Origin: Algoriphagus sp.
Lineage (GTDB): Bacteria; Bacteroidota; Bacteroidia; Cytophagales; Cyclobacteriaceae
NCBI RefSeq assembly: GCF_024305035.1
Contig: NZ_JAMWZB010000006.1
Location: 98,574-162,573 of the forward strand
DNA length: 64,000 bases
Reading direction: 5' to 3'
This document shows, one piece after another, positions 26,569-34,855 of the stretch. The position numbers and the translations under genes are program-made. How positions within the stretch are numbered: the first letter of the stretch is position 1; every line of letters begins with the position of its first letter. Below the pieces are notes generated by a model that searched no databases, had not been told where the DNA came from, and saw nothing but the letters and a program-made list of their open reading frames with translations.

Positions 26569-27279
26569 ATGAAGAAAGTAGATTTTCAGAAACTTATTCT
26601 GTTTGAAAACGAGGATTACCTGGTAATCAACAAGCCGCCTTACCTGTCGAGCTTAGACGATAGACATGAGGCGCAGAACATCCTGGACCTGGCCAAGATG
26701 CACACAGCAGATGCCCAGCTGTGTCATCGCTTGGACAAGGAGACCTCCGGCTGTCTGGTGATTGCCAAAAATCCCATCGCCTACCGGCACTTGGCGATGC
26801 AGTTTGAAAACCGAAAAGTGAACAAAGTCTACCATGCCGTCGTCGATGGAATCCGCGAATACGATCAGCAGCTCGTAGACCGCAACCTCATCGCCTCGGC
26901 CAAAGGAGTCGCCAAAGTTGGCAAAGAAGGCAAGCCCGCCCAGACGGTGTTTCATACCATCAAAACCTATCGGGCACATTCGCTGATCGAGTGCAGACCC
27001 ATTACGGGAAGATTGCATCAGATCCGAATACACTTGGCCTACCTTCAGTCACCCATATGCGGGGATGAACTTTACGGCGGGAAACCGCTCTACCTTTCTT
27101 CACTCAAACGCCGCTTCAATTTGAAAAAAGAGACAGAAGAATTACCCATTATGCAGCGGGTTTCATTGCATGCCTTTTCAATTGGGTTTGAAGGACTGGA
27201 CGGAAAAGAAATAACCGTGCAAGCTCCCTACCCCAAAGATTTTCAGGTTCTAATCCAGCAGCTGGAAAAAACAACCTGA
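26569..27279 (+). CDS. RluA-family RNA pseudouridine synthase
   Basis: A 236-residue member of the RluA family that isomerises uridine in rRNA or tRNA. The catalytic Asp56 lies in HRLDKETSG (53-61), preceded by NKPPYLSSL and followed by the conserved KVNKVYHAVVDG and GRLHQIRIHLAYLQSPICGDELYGG segments (cores GRLHQIRIHLAY and GDELYGG). There is no N-terminal S4 domain, so it resembles the short RluA/RluC-like forms; the target position cannot be predicted. Transcribed from its own -7 element ahead of the ribosomal protein operon. Confidence 0.9.
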   Translation: MKKVDFQKLILFENEDYLVINKPPYLSSLDDRHEAQNILDLAKMHTADAQLCHRLDKETSGCLVIAKNPIAYRHLAMQFENRKVNKVYHAVVDGIREYDQQLVDRNLIASAKGVAKVGKEGKPAQTVFHTIKTYRAHSLIECRPITGRLHQIRIHLAYLQSPICGDELYGGKPLYLSSLKRRFNLKKETEELPIMQRVSLHAFSIGFEGLDGKEITVQAPYPKDFQVLIQQLEKTT

Positions 27280-27358
27280 TTTTCATCGAAAAAGACAACT
27301 AGAAATTTGGCTTTTTAAGGCTAATCCAATGAAAATTAGGAAGTAGTCTTGGAAATAT

Positions 27359-27390
27359 TTTGCATGGAAAATAAAATACTTCTATCTTTG
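27359..27390 (+). promoter_or_regulatory. Promoter of the rplM-rpsI-rpsB operon
   Basis: TTTG (27359-27362) and TATCTTTG (27383-27390) with exactly 20 bases between fit the Bacteroidota housekeeping consensus fully. A leader of about 50 bases (including GGGGGTCGAAC) precedes the GTG start of rplM and could hold an autoregulatory site. Confidence 0.88.
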
Positions 27391-27446
27391 TGTCCCTTTT
27401 TGGGGGTCGAACATATTTAACAAGCTAAAAATTAAACAGTTACACA

Positions 27447-27890
27447 GTGGATACTTTAAGCTATAAGACCGTATCGGCTAACAACTCGACTGTAGAGAAG
27501 CAATGGGTGATTGTGGATGCCCAAGCTGCAGTTTTGGGTCGGTTGGCCAGTGAGGTAGCAAAAATCTTAAGGGGAAAAAATAAGCCTAGCTTTACCCCAC
27601 ACGTGGATTGCGGAGACAATGTCATCGTAATCAACTCAGACAAGGTCAGATTAACCGGTGACAAGTGGGATGCCAAAGTCTATGTGCGTCACACCGGTTA
27701 CCCAGGCGGTCAGCGAATTTCAACTCCAAAATTATTGAAGCAGAAGTCTTCAACAATTTTGATTGAAAAAGCTGTCAGAGGCATGCTGCCTAAAAACAGA
27801 TTAGGAAGTAAATTATACGGAAATCTGTACGTATATGAAGGATCTGAGCATCCTCATGCAGCGCAGCAGCCCAAAACCATCACTCTTTAA
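27447..27890 (+). CDS. rplM: 50S ribosomal protein L13
   Basis: The 147-residue protein contains the L13 landmarks WVIVDAQAAVLGRLASEVAK (core VLGRLASEVAK), VINSDKVRLTGDKW, YVRHTGYPGG, and AVRGMLPKNRLG with a final GSEHPHAAQQPK. The start is GTG at 27447; no ATG is available. It is the first gene of a ribosomal run rplM-rpsI-rpsB, with a consensus promoter in front. Confidence 0.97.
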   Translation: MDTLSYKTVSANNSTVEKQWVIVDAQAAVLGRLASEVAKILRGKNKPSFTPHVDCGDNVIVINSDKVRLTGDKWDAKVYVRHTGYPGGQRISTPKLLKQKSSTILIEKAVRGMLPKNRLGSKLYGNLYVYEGSEHPHAAQQPKTITL

Positions 27891-27902
27891 TCGACTGAAT
27901 TC

Positions 27903-28289
27903 ATGGAAATGATCAACAAAATCGGTAGAAGAAAAACCTCCGTAGCCCGTATTTACATGGCTCCGGGAAAAGGTAATATCACCGTAAACAATCAGGAATT
28001 GAACGTGTACTTCCCATTTGATCTGCATCAGATCGTCGTGAAGCAACCTTTAGCCCTTGTAGGCGAGGACGGCAACTACGACATCCAGATCAATGTGGAT
28101 GGTGGCGGAATCAAAGGACAAGCTGAAGCAGCTCGAATGGCGATCTCCAGAGCTTTGTGTGATTTTAATGAAGAGCACAGAGGTCCATTGAAAAAAGAAG
28201 GATTCTTAACTCGTGACCCGAGAATGGTCGAGCGTAAGAAGCCAGGACGTAGAAAAGCAAGAAGAAGATTCCAATTCTCCAAGCGTTAA
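27903..28289 (+). CDS. rpsI: 30S ribosomal protein S9
   Basis: 128 residues with the S9 start IGRRKTSVARIYM, the middle VDGGGIKGQAEAARMAISRAL and the basic C-terminal tail KKPGRRKARRRFQFSKR that reaches the P-site tRNA. It follows rplM after 12 bases, the usual L13-S9 pair. Confidence 0.98.
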   Translation: MEMINKIGRRKTSVARIYMAPGKGNITVNNQELNVYFPFDLHQIVVKQPLALVGEDGNYDIQINVDGGGIKGQAEAARMAISRALCDFNEEHRGPLKKEGFLTRDPRMVERKKPGRRKARRRFQFSKR

Positions 28290-28328
28290 TCGGAGCTATT
28301 CTTCCATCAATAGAAAACAATTTTATTC

Positions 28329-29090
28329 ATGTCAAAAATCGAATACAAAGACTTACTGGATGCTGGTGTTCACTTCGGACACTTGACGAGAAAGTGGGAT
28401 CCCCGTATGTCTCCATATATTTTCATGGAGAAAAACGGTATCCACATTATCGACCTTAATAAAACGCTTGCCTGCCTCGACGAAGCATCCGCTGCAGTGA
28501 AGCAAATCGTACGCTCCGGCAAAAAAGTGATGTTTGTCGCTACTAAGAAACAAGCGAAAGACTTGGTAGCTGATGAAGCTCGTCGTCTTAACATGCCTTA
28601 CGTAACCGAAAGATGGTTAGGTGGGATGTTGACTAACTTCGCTACGATCCGCAAATCCTTGAAAAAGATGTCTTCCCTTGAAAAAATGATGAAGGAAGAT
28701 GCCTACAAGAATATGGCGAAGAAAGAACGACTGATGATCACTCGTCAGAAAGAGAAAATGGAATCGGTACTTGGCGGTATCGCTGACCTGAGCAGACTTC
28801 CTGCAGCCCTTTTTGTAGTGGACATCAAAAGAGAACACATCGCGATTGCTGAAGCACAAAAGCTTGGTATCCCTGTTTTCGCATTGGTCGATACAAACTC
28901 AAACCCGAACGAGGTGGATTTCCCTATCCCAGCCAATGATGATGCATTCAAATCAGTAAACCTTTTGGTCAAAGCTTTTGGAGCAGCCATCGAAGAAGGT
29001 CTTGCAGAGCGCAAGAAGGACAAAGATGACGCTAAACTTTCTGAAGAGGAAGAAGCAAAGAGAGCTGTAGATGCTGACACCAAAGAATAA
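28329..29090 (+). CDS. rpsB: 30S ribosomal protein S2
   Basis: 253 residues beginning with the S2 motif [19 protein letters not shown] (core [15 protein letters not shown]), followed by [11 protein letters not shown], and [14 protein letters not shown] with [12 protein letters not shown] near residue 200. The C-terminus is a charged, disordered-looking tail rich in Lys, Glu and Asp. It is 39 bases after rpsI and precedes tsf, the conserved rpsB-tsf order. Confidence 0.98.
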   Translation: MSKIEYKDLLDAGVHFGHLTRKWDPRMSPYIFMEKNGIHIIDLNKTLACLDEASAAVKQIVRSGKKVMFVATKKQAKDLVADEARRLNMPYVTERWLGGMLTNFATIRKSLKKMSSLEKMMKEDAYKNMAKKERLMITRQKEKMESVLGGIADLSRLPAALFVVDIKREHIAIAEAQKLGIPVFALVDTNSNPNEVDFPIPANDDAFKSVNLLVKAFGAAIEEGLAERKKDKDDAKLSEEEEAKRAVDADTKE

Positions 29091-29116
29091 GTCACATCTC
29101 CTTTGATTTGAAATAG

Positions 29117-29157
29117 TAAAAAATTGAACATCAGGCTCCGGTCGATGTTCAATTTTT
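29117..29157 (+). terminator. Hairpin terminator/attenuator between rpsB and tsf
   Basis: A long stem AAAAATTGAACATC/GATGTTCAATTTTT (29119-29132 with 29144-29157) ends in a T-run. It lies 27 bases after the rpsB stop and 86 bases before tsf, so it should reduce or end read-through from the ribosomal operon, leaving tsf with an internal promoter or partial read-through. Confidence 0.8.
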
Positions 29158-29242
29158 TGTTTTATCTACTTTTCGGAAGGTCTTCAAGACTTCCGGCACT
29201 CAAAAATTACAAAATCGTTTAATTCAATAAATAGCTTATAAA

Positions 29243-30073
29243 ATGGCAATTACTGCACAAGAAGTAAACAAGCTGCGCCAAATGACCGGTGCAGGAATGA
29301 TGGATTGTAAAAAAGCATTGACTGAGGCTGAAGGCGACTTCGAAAAAGCAGTCGATATCCTTCGTAAGAAAGGTCAAAAAGTATCTGCTTCCAGAGCGGA
29401 CAGAGAAACCAAAGAAGGAGCTGTTGTGACTAAAGTGACTGAAAACGGTGCTAAAGGAACCCTTCTTTCTTTGACTTGCGAAACTGATTTCGTAGCTAAA
29501 AATGAGGAATTCGGTGCTTTCGCCAATACGCTTCTCGATTTGGCAGTAGAAAAAGGAGCATCTTCAATTGAAGAAATTCTTGCCTTGCCTTTCGAAAACA
29601 TCACCGTAGCAGAGAAAATCGTCGAAATGACCGGTAAAATCGGTGAGAAAATCGAAATCTCTCATTACGAAATCGTCAGTGCTGAAGCCGTCGTTCCTTA
29701 CATCCACTCCAATGGCAAATTGGGTGTATTGGTAGGATTAACCAACACAAGCGGAGCAGACGTAGAAGAAGCCGGTAAAGATGTTGCCATGCAAATCGCA
29801 GCGATGAACCCGGTAGCAGTAGACAAAGATGGGGTAGATGCCTCCACGGTAGAAAGAGAAATCGAAGTAGGAAAAGAGCAGGCAAGAGCAGAAGGAAAGC
29901 CAGAAGAAATGCTAGAAAAAATTGCCTTGGGTAAATTGAATAAGTTCTACAAGGAGAACACCCTTCTTAGCCAGCAATTTGTCAAAGACAGCAGCAAAAC
30001 CATCGCTCAGTACCTTGACAGCGTAAGCAAAGGAATGACCGTTTCTGCCTTCAAACGCGTTTCCATCGGGTAA
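29243..30073 (+). CDS. tsf: Translation elongation factor Ts
   Basis: GDP/GTP exchange factor for EF-Tu. The 276-residue protein starts with the UBA-like domain containing TDV-type LRQMTGAGMMDCKKALTEA, cut to TGAGMMDCKKALTEA, followed by the core motifs LLSLTCETDFVAKNEEF (EF-Tu-contacting TDFV at about residues 80-83) and VAMQIAAMNPVAV; the C-terminal part holds the coiled-coil segment and ends in FKRVSIG. The length is typical of the phylum. A terminator follows at once. Confidence 0.97.
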   Translation: MAITAQEVNKLRQMTGAGMMDCKKALTEAEGDFEKAVDILRKKGQKVSASRADRETKEGAVVTKVTENGAKGTLLSLTCETDFVAKNEEFGAFANTLLDLAVEKGASSIEEILALPFENITVAEKIVEMTGKIGEKIEISHYEIVSAEAVVPYIHSNGKLGVLVGLTNTSGADVEEAGKDVAMQIAAMNPVAVDKDGVDASTVEREIEVGKEQARAEGKPEEMLEKIALGKLNKFYKENTLLSQQFVKDSSKTIAQYLDSVSKGMTVSAFKRVSIG

Positions 30074-30098
30074 TCATTTCCGAATAAATTAAGATCAA

Positions 30099-30136
30099 GA
30101 TCCCTTCTGGATAAATTCTGGAAGGGATTTTTTTTC
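30099..30136 (+). terminator. Terminator after tsf
   Basis: ATCCCTTC (30100-30107) pairs with GAAGGGAT (30121-30128) and runs into nine T. Within the loop TGGA/TTCT adds possible further pairing. Confidence 0.85.
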
Positions 30137-30202
30137 ACAAGACCTTGATGTTCCCCTCCTTTATTTGCGCAAATCCCATGATTTGACGTTGATCTTATAA
30201 AC

Positions 30203-30231
30203 AAAAAAACAGCTGAGTTTTCCCAGCTGTT
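30203..30231 (-). terminator. Terminator after pgk
   Basis: AACAGCTG/CAGCTGTT (30208-30215 with 30224-30231) followed on the minus strand by TTTTTTT. It faces the tsf terminator across the convergent junction. Confidence 0.88.
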
Positions 30232-30252
30232 CCCTTTGCTAATTTGATTTTA

Positions 30253-31452
30253 TTAGGGCTCCAAGGCGGCTACACCCGGAAGTACTTTACCTTCCATATG
30301 TTCCAGTAAGGCTCCTCCACCGGTAGATACGAAAGAGACCTGATCTCCATAGCCAAACTTATTCACCGCTGCAGCAGAATCTCCACCCCCGATCAGGGAG
30401 TAAGCCCCATTCCGGGTAGCCTCAGCTACCGCTTCAGCAATGGCTTTAGTCCCCTTATCAAAAGACTCCATTTCGAAGACACCCATAGGACCATTCCAAA
30501 GGATGGTTTTAGACTTAAGCACTGTTTCTGCAAAAATCTTTCTGGTGTCAGGTCCGATATCCAGCCCCATCCAACCGTCAGGAATTTCTCCTTTCTTGGC
30601 CAAACCCTGTTCTGCATCATTGGCAAAGGCTTTGGAAATCACCGTATCCACAGGAAGGATCAAGTTGACTCCTTTGGCTTTGGCCTTTTCCATCAATTCC
30701 AAGACAAAATCCAACTTATCGGCCTCCAGTAACGAATCCCCTATGCTACCACCCTGCGCTTTGGCGAAGGTGTAAGACATTCCACCTCCGATAATTAGGT
30801 TATCCACTTTGTCCAAGAGTCGTTCGATAATCAAAATTTTATCCGAAATCTTGGCTCCCCCCATAATTGCCGTGTAAGGCCGCTCAGGATTACCCAAAAC
30901 TTTGTCCGCATTTTTTAACTCAGACAACATCAGATACCCACAGACCTTAATATCAAAATACTGGGCAATTACCGCTGTAGAAGCATGGGCCCGATGAGCT
31001 GTACCAAAGGCATCATTCACATAAATATCCCCAAGGCTAGCTAATTTTTTAGCGAACTCTTCCTCTCCTTTTTCTTCTTCTTTGTAAAAGCGAAGATTTT
31101 CTAAGAGCAAAACCTCTCCTGCCCTGAGACCTTCAGCTAAGTTCTTTGCCTCACTCCCTATACAATCCGGAGCGAATTTCACTGATTTACCCAAGGCCTT
31201 TTCCAGCGTCAACACAATGTGTTTTAACGAGAACTTATCCTCTGGCCCAGTTTTGGGCCTCCCAAGATGAGACATGAGAATGACTGCTCCGCCATCATTC
31301 AGGATTTTATTGATGGTAGGAAGCGCTGCTTGAATTCGGGTATCATCAGTAACTTGAAAATGATCGTCTAGGGGAACATTAAAATCAACCCGGATCAGGG
31401 CTTTCTTCCCTTGAAAACTTAAATTGTCGACATTTTTAATTCGTGGATTCAT
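30253..31452 (-). CDS. pgk: Phosphoglycerate kinase
   Basis: Glycolytic kinase making ATP and 3-phosphoglycerate from 1,3-bisphosphoglycerate. The 399-residue protein has RVDFNVPLD near residue 21, [13 protein letters not shown] (about 58-70), [12 protein letters not shown], the nucleotide-side [11 protein letters not shown] (about 195-205), and the C-terminal WNGPMGVFE and [12 protein letters not shown] with [13 protein letters not shown]. Every expected motif is present and the length is standard. It is monocistronic, with its own terminator. Confidence 0.98.
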   Translation of the reverse strand: MNPRIKNVDNLSFQGKKALIRVDFNVPLDDHFQVTDDTRIQAALPTINKILNDGGAVILMSHLGRPKTGPEDKFSLKHIVLTLEKALGKSVKFAPDCIGSEAKNLAEGLRAGEVLLLENLRFYKEEEKGEEEFAKKLASLGDIYVNDAFGTAHRAHASTAVIAQYFDIKVCGYLMLSELKNADKVLGNPERPYTAIMGGAKISDKILIIERLLDKVDNLIIGGGMSYTFAKAQGGSIGDSLLEADKLDFVLELMEKAKAKGVNLILPVDTVISKAFANDAEQGLAKKGEIPDGWMGLDIGPDTRKIFAETVLKSKTILWNGPMGVFEMESFDKGTKAIAEAVAEATRNGAYSLIGGGDSAAAVNKFGYGDQVSFVSTGGGALLEHMEGKVLPGVAALEP

Positions 31453-31560
31453 AAAATAGGTGTTATATAGATTTCAGAATATTCTAAATTGGACTTCAAG
31501 TTATTAAAAATTCGGCCAAAAATCAGCCGTCTTTTGCGGCCATTTAAACTTTCCACCTAA

Positions 31561-32526
31561 TTAGTTCCCAGCAGAAGCCCGCTGAAGTCGATCATTAATC
31601 GCTCTACCCAATCCTTCCTCTGGGAGTCGCTCAGAAAGAATGAACTCTACCTCCAATTCGTCAAGCTCCCGCATGGCGGCAAACAGCTTTTGGGCCGCCT
31701 CTCTCAAATTCCCCGATTCACTCAGTTGAATTTGTCGATTGGTCGGCACCTCTTTAAAATTCGTTTGAAAACTCAGGACGGCAAAATCATTCCCATTTTG
31801 ATTGTAGTGGGAAACTAATTGATCCAAATCTCCAAGAATCAATCGCTTTCGTGGAGCATAATGAGACTCTAAAAGACCAGGAGCAGCGGGATTGCTACTG
31901 CTGTGAGTTTTGACCTGTACCTCTCCTACCAACGATTCTAGCTGAGAAAGTTCCAACCCTCCCAATCGATAAACCGTCACCTTTTCATTTTCCAATCCAA
32001 CAATGGTACTTTCCAATCCCACCTGGCAAAGTCCTCCATCCAAAATATATGGGATTTGATCCCCCAATTGCTTCTGAACATGGGCCGCTGCGGTAGGACT
32101 GATATAACCAAAGGGATTGGCACTGGGTGCTGCCAATGGAAAATCCAAACTGGCCAAAAGGGATTGAGTTAATGGGTGATTGGGTACTCGAACAGCCACC
32201 CGATCTAGACCCGATGTCACTAAATCGGGGATACATGACTTCCTCGGCAAAAGCAAAGTCAAAGGCCCCGGCCAAAATGCCTCAGCAAGTATTTTTAAGG
32301 AATCAGGAAACTCGCTTACAAAATCAGTGACTCGAGAACAGGAATCGGTATGGATGATCAATGGATCAAAGGCAGGTCTTTTTTTTGTTTCAAAAATAGA
32401 TGCAACCGCATCAGGATTTAAGGCGTTTGCTGCCAATCCATAAACTGTTTCAGTAGGAATTGCGACCAACTCACCTAGTTCCAGCAGCTGTTTTGCCTTA
32501 ATGATGTCTTGACCAATTTCAGCCAT
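31561..32526 (-). CDS. tsaC: Threonylcarbamoyl-AMP synthase (Sua5/YrdC family)
   Basis: First step of t6A37 tRNA modification: Thr, bicarbonate and ATP give threonylcarbamoyl-AMP. The YrdC domain (about 6-200) shows IPTETVYGLAANA (TETVYGL core), KKRPAFDPLIIH, FWPGPLTLLL, RVPNHPLTQSLL and PLAAPSANPFGYISPT; a C-terminal Sua5 domain (about 225-320; PGLLESHYAPRKRL) marks it as the long Sua5 form. The ATG at 32526 is preferred over a TTG at 32544. It overlaps the end of the TPR lipoprotein gene by eight bases and closes the seven-gene run. Confidence 0.93.
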   Translation of the reverse strand: MAEIGQDIIKAKQLLELGELVAIPTETVYGLAANALNPDAVASIFETKKRPAFDPLIIHTDSCSRVTDFVSEFPDSLKILAEAFWPGPLTLLLPRKSCIPDLVTSGLDRVAVRVPNHPLTQSLLASLDFPLAAPSANPFGYISPTAAAHVQKQLGDQIPYILDGGLCQVGLESTIVGLENEKVTVYRLGGLELSQLESLVGEVQVKTHSSSNPAAPGLLESHYAPRKRLILGDLDQLVSHYNQNGNDFAVLSFQTNFKEVPTNRQIQLSESGNLREAAQKLFAAMRELDELEVEFILSERLPEEGLGRAINDRLQRASAGN

Positions 32527-33232
32527 TTTCACAAAATTCGTCAATCCAGGATTTAGCTTCGGTATAGCCGAGACTTAGCGCCATTTTCAGATCCACGCAG
32601 CCTTCCTCCTCTTCCCCTAGCGCACTCATACGAGTCACTCCAAGCAGGTAATACGCCGCAGCATTCTTCCCATCCAGATTTACCGCATTGGTTAAGGACT
32701 CCATCGCCCCGAGCGGATCATTATTGCCCAGTTGGGCCTTGCCTTTGTTGAAATGAACCAAGGCTTGATTCGGATTAACCTGAAGTGCCATATCAAAATC
32801 AAATAAGGCGTCTTCATAAGCTTCCATTCCCAAGAGCGCCAAACCCCGATTGTAATAAATATCGGTTTGCTCAGGGTCCAATCCATTGGCCATATTGTAA
32901 TCGGCGACCGCTTCTTTGAATTTTTTGAGTTCTAAATTTGCATTGGCCCGGTTAAACCAAGGCTTGTAACTCGTAGAATCAGCTTGGATGGCTGCTGAAA
33001 AAACTGGAATTGCTTCCTGAAAGTCACTTTGCTGAAAAAGCGCCACTCCCTTGGCATTTAATGCAGTGGCTTGACCGGGATTTTGTTCAAGGACGCGATC
33101 AAAATAGCTGATAGCCTCAGACCAGTTCTGTTCATCCATTTTTGCGATACCTGCTTGCATTAATTCCTCTTCACTGGGACTACAAGCACTAATGATCAGG
33201 GTCAAAACCCCCACTATCCAAAGATTCTTCAC
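32519..33232 (-). CDS. TPR-repeat lipoprotein
   Basis: A 237-residue lipoprotein: signal peptide with lipobox IISAC (Cys at about 17), then tandem tetratricopeptide repeats (about five units, e.g. AISYFDRVLEQNPGQATALN and AVADYNMANGLDPEQTDIYY; conserved xxAxxxFxxAlxxxP spacing of 34). Such proteins act as scaffolds on the periplasmic face of a membrane; the partner is unknown. It ends inside the start of tsaC (8-base overlap) and follows the thioesterase gene by 30 bases, in the same run. Confidence 0.88.
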   Translation of the reverse strand: MKNLWIVGVLTLIISACSPSEEELMQAGIAKMDEQNWSEAISYFDRVLEQNPGQATALNAKGVALFQQSDFQEAIPVFSAAIQADSTSYKPWFNRANANLELKKFKEAVADYNMANGLDPEQTDIYYNRGLALLGMEAYEDALFDFDMALQVNPNQALVHFNKGKAQLGNNDPLGAMESLTNAVNLDGKNAAAYYLLGVTRMSALGEEEEGCVDLKMALSLGYTEAKSWIDEFCENG

Positions 33233-33262
33233 AGTAAATTAATTTGCCGCAAAGATAGGCAT

Positions 33263-33700
33263 TCAGGTGGTCTTTTTAGGCATTTCCTCCAATTTTGCCC
33301 GCTGCGTGGCAGGAATGGGAACAGGTTTCATGTTTTCCATTTCTACAGAAACCATGACACAATGTGAACTGGCAAATATAATTTCTTCCCCCATTGAGTC
33401 TTGACCAAAAAGTACCTGATTTAATGAAAAAGAGGAATTACCGATGTGGGCGACGCTTACGCCTATTTTCAAATTATCTTTTAAGTGAACGGGGCGAAAA
33501 TAGTTGATTTCGATCTTGGCCACCACGGTACCGATTTCCAGGATATTCCAAGCGCAATGACGATCTAAAAAATCTGCCCGAGCATGCTCGAAATAATTGA
33601 AATATACCCCATTATTGACATGCATGTACCCATCAATGTCAGAAAAACGGATTTGGATTGGGGTAAAGAATTCAAAGTCTTCAGACCTAGGTATCGTCAT
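33263..33700 (-). CDS. Acyl-CoA thioesterase, 4HBT hotdog family
   Basis: A 145-residue single-hotdog protein. The active-site signature is RFSDIDGYMHVNNGVYFNYFEHARADFL (core DIDGYMHVNNGVYFNYFE), in which the Asp is the presumed catalytic residue of the YbgC/4-hydroxybenzoyl-CoA thioesterase type, followed by the strand VVAKIEINYFRPVHLKD. It hydrolyses an acyl-CoA thioester, substrate unknown. Six bases after the Nudix gene, and in the same run as the enoyl-CoA hydratase, which makes a shared role in acyl-CoA metabolism possible. Confidence 0.88.
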   Translation of the reverse strand: MTIPRSEDFEFFTPIQIRFSDIDGYMHVNNGVYFNYFEHARADFLDRHCAWNILEIGTVVAKIEINYFRPVHLKDNLKIGVSVAHIGNSSFSLNQVLFGQDSMGEEIIFASSHCVMVSVEMENMKPVPIPATQRAKLEEMPKKTT

Positions 33701-33706
33701 GGAGAT

Positions 33707-34258
33707 TTAAAGAAGAATTTCCGATTTGCTTGTTTTCTCTAGCATGCGCAAAATAGACGGGTTATAGCCTATCATATCCACCACAGAATCAAACGTAAAC
33801 CAAGCCAGGGAGACGCTTTCATTACTCATGACCAATTTTTCCTGAATATCGGCCTCAATTAAAAATCGCACATCGTAATGAAAATGCTCGGGAACGTGAG
33901 GACGCTCCGGAATGATATGCTTGTCCAAATCAAAAATGGAGGTCTCCACCAACCGAAGATTTTTAAGGCCACTTTCCTCCTCTGCCTCATTCATTGCAAC
34001 TTCGAGAAGATTTTCATTCCCATCGGCATGTCCTCCGAGCTGAAGCCATCGACCAAGTTTGCGATGCAAAGTCAATAGCGTATGCGTCCGCTGTGGATTT
34101 ACAATCCAAGCAGAAGCTGTAAAATGACCCGCTAATCGCTCTCGACTGTAGGCCAATGGATCGTCGGTTAACCCAATAAACCCCTCAATAAATGCGGCTT
34201 CCTCCTCATAGGGAGTGCGGTATTTTTGGAGTTGATCTTTTAAAGTCAGTCTGTTCAT
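33707..34258 (-). CDS. Nudix hydrolase with atypical Nudix box
   Basis: A 183-residue Nudix-fold protein. The Nudix box is recognisable at GGHADGNENLLEVAMNEAEEESG (core GHADGNENLLEVAMNEAEEE, about residues 77-96) but where the consensus GX5EX7REUXEE has Arg it has Asn (AMNEAEEES). The metal-binding Glu residues are kept. The N-terminal part contains a basic RTHTLLTLHRKLGRWLQLGGH segment preceding the box (core HRKLGRWLQLGG). The ATG overlaps the stop of the unknown gene upstream by four bases (34255-34258). Substrate unknown. Confidence 0.88.
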   Translation of the reverse strand: MNRLTLKDQLQKYRTPYEEEAAFIEGFIGLTDDPLAYSRERLAGHFTASAWIVNPQRTHTLLTLHRKLGRWLQLGGHADGNENLLEVAMNEAEEESGLKNLRLVETSIFDLDKHIIPERPHVPEHFHYDVRFLIEADIQEKLVMSNESVSLAWFTFDSVVDMIGYNPSILRMLEKTSKSEILL

Positions 34259-34851
34259 TTTTCTAAATTGAATACATTATCCATCAATTGCTCAAAAGGA
34301 ATAGCGTCTTGATACAATCGATCGGAGTAAACTGTGACTACTAATTTGAGGTAACTGGGTTGATTATTAATCGTAATTTTTTCGATACTGACATTCCCGT
34401 AAAGTTGGGAAATCAGCTCATCCGGTTTAGGGGCTTGTAGAGGTGGTTTGAGGTAAAACTTTTCAGTTGTTTTTACCTGCTCGTTTATTTCTTCAATTTT
34501 TCTATCCAAGCTCACCTGCTGATACCCCAAAGCTAAGATTCGGCGAGAAAAAGCCAAGAAAAGTTTAGAAAAACTTTCGGGGGTCAAGGGATCCTCGTAG
34601 GTCACTGCAAACCCATTGGCATAGGGAGATTCGAGTAGATGAACCTGCGGTGAATCGTTAATTTGAGATTTTTTGAAATGGTAGTTTTTGTAAATCCTGC
34701 CCAAAAGAGTCATTCCTTCCGAAGAATAAATCCACTGATCAATTTGATTTAAATCTGCAGGTTTCAACGTAAAATTCTCTTTGTGATTGATCGGAGTTTT
34801 TTCGGACCCTTTAAAAATTTTACTCAATATATCTTCTAGAAAATTACCCAT
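34255..34851 (-). CDS. Conserved-looking protein of unknown function, 198 aa
   Basis: No family recognised. The protein is soluble, without signal peptide or membrane helix, with an N-terminal helix (MGNFLEDILSKIFKG), alternating strands and helices, and a middle helix-rich part (FSKLFLAFSRRILALGYQ). It starts four bases after the recQ stop and overlaps the Nudix gene by four bases, so it is coupled on both sides. By position it may be a helper of the surrounding DNA-repair or nucleotide-hydrolysing genes; this is only context. Confidence 0.8.
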   Translation of the reverse strand: MGNFLEDILSKIFKGSEKTPINHKENFTLKPADLNQIDQWIYSSEGMTLLGRIYKNYHFKKSQINDSPQVHLLESPYANGFAVTYEDPLTPESFSKLFLAFSRRILALGYQQVSLDRKIEEINEQVKTTEKFYLKPPLQAPKPDELISQLYGNVSIEKITINNQPSYLKLVVTVYSDRLYQDAIPFEQLMDNVFNLEK

Positions 34852-34855
34852 AATG

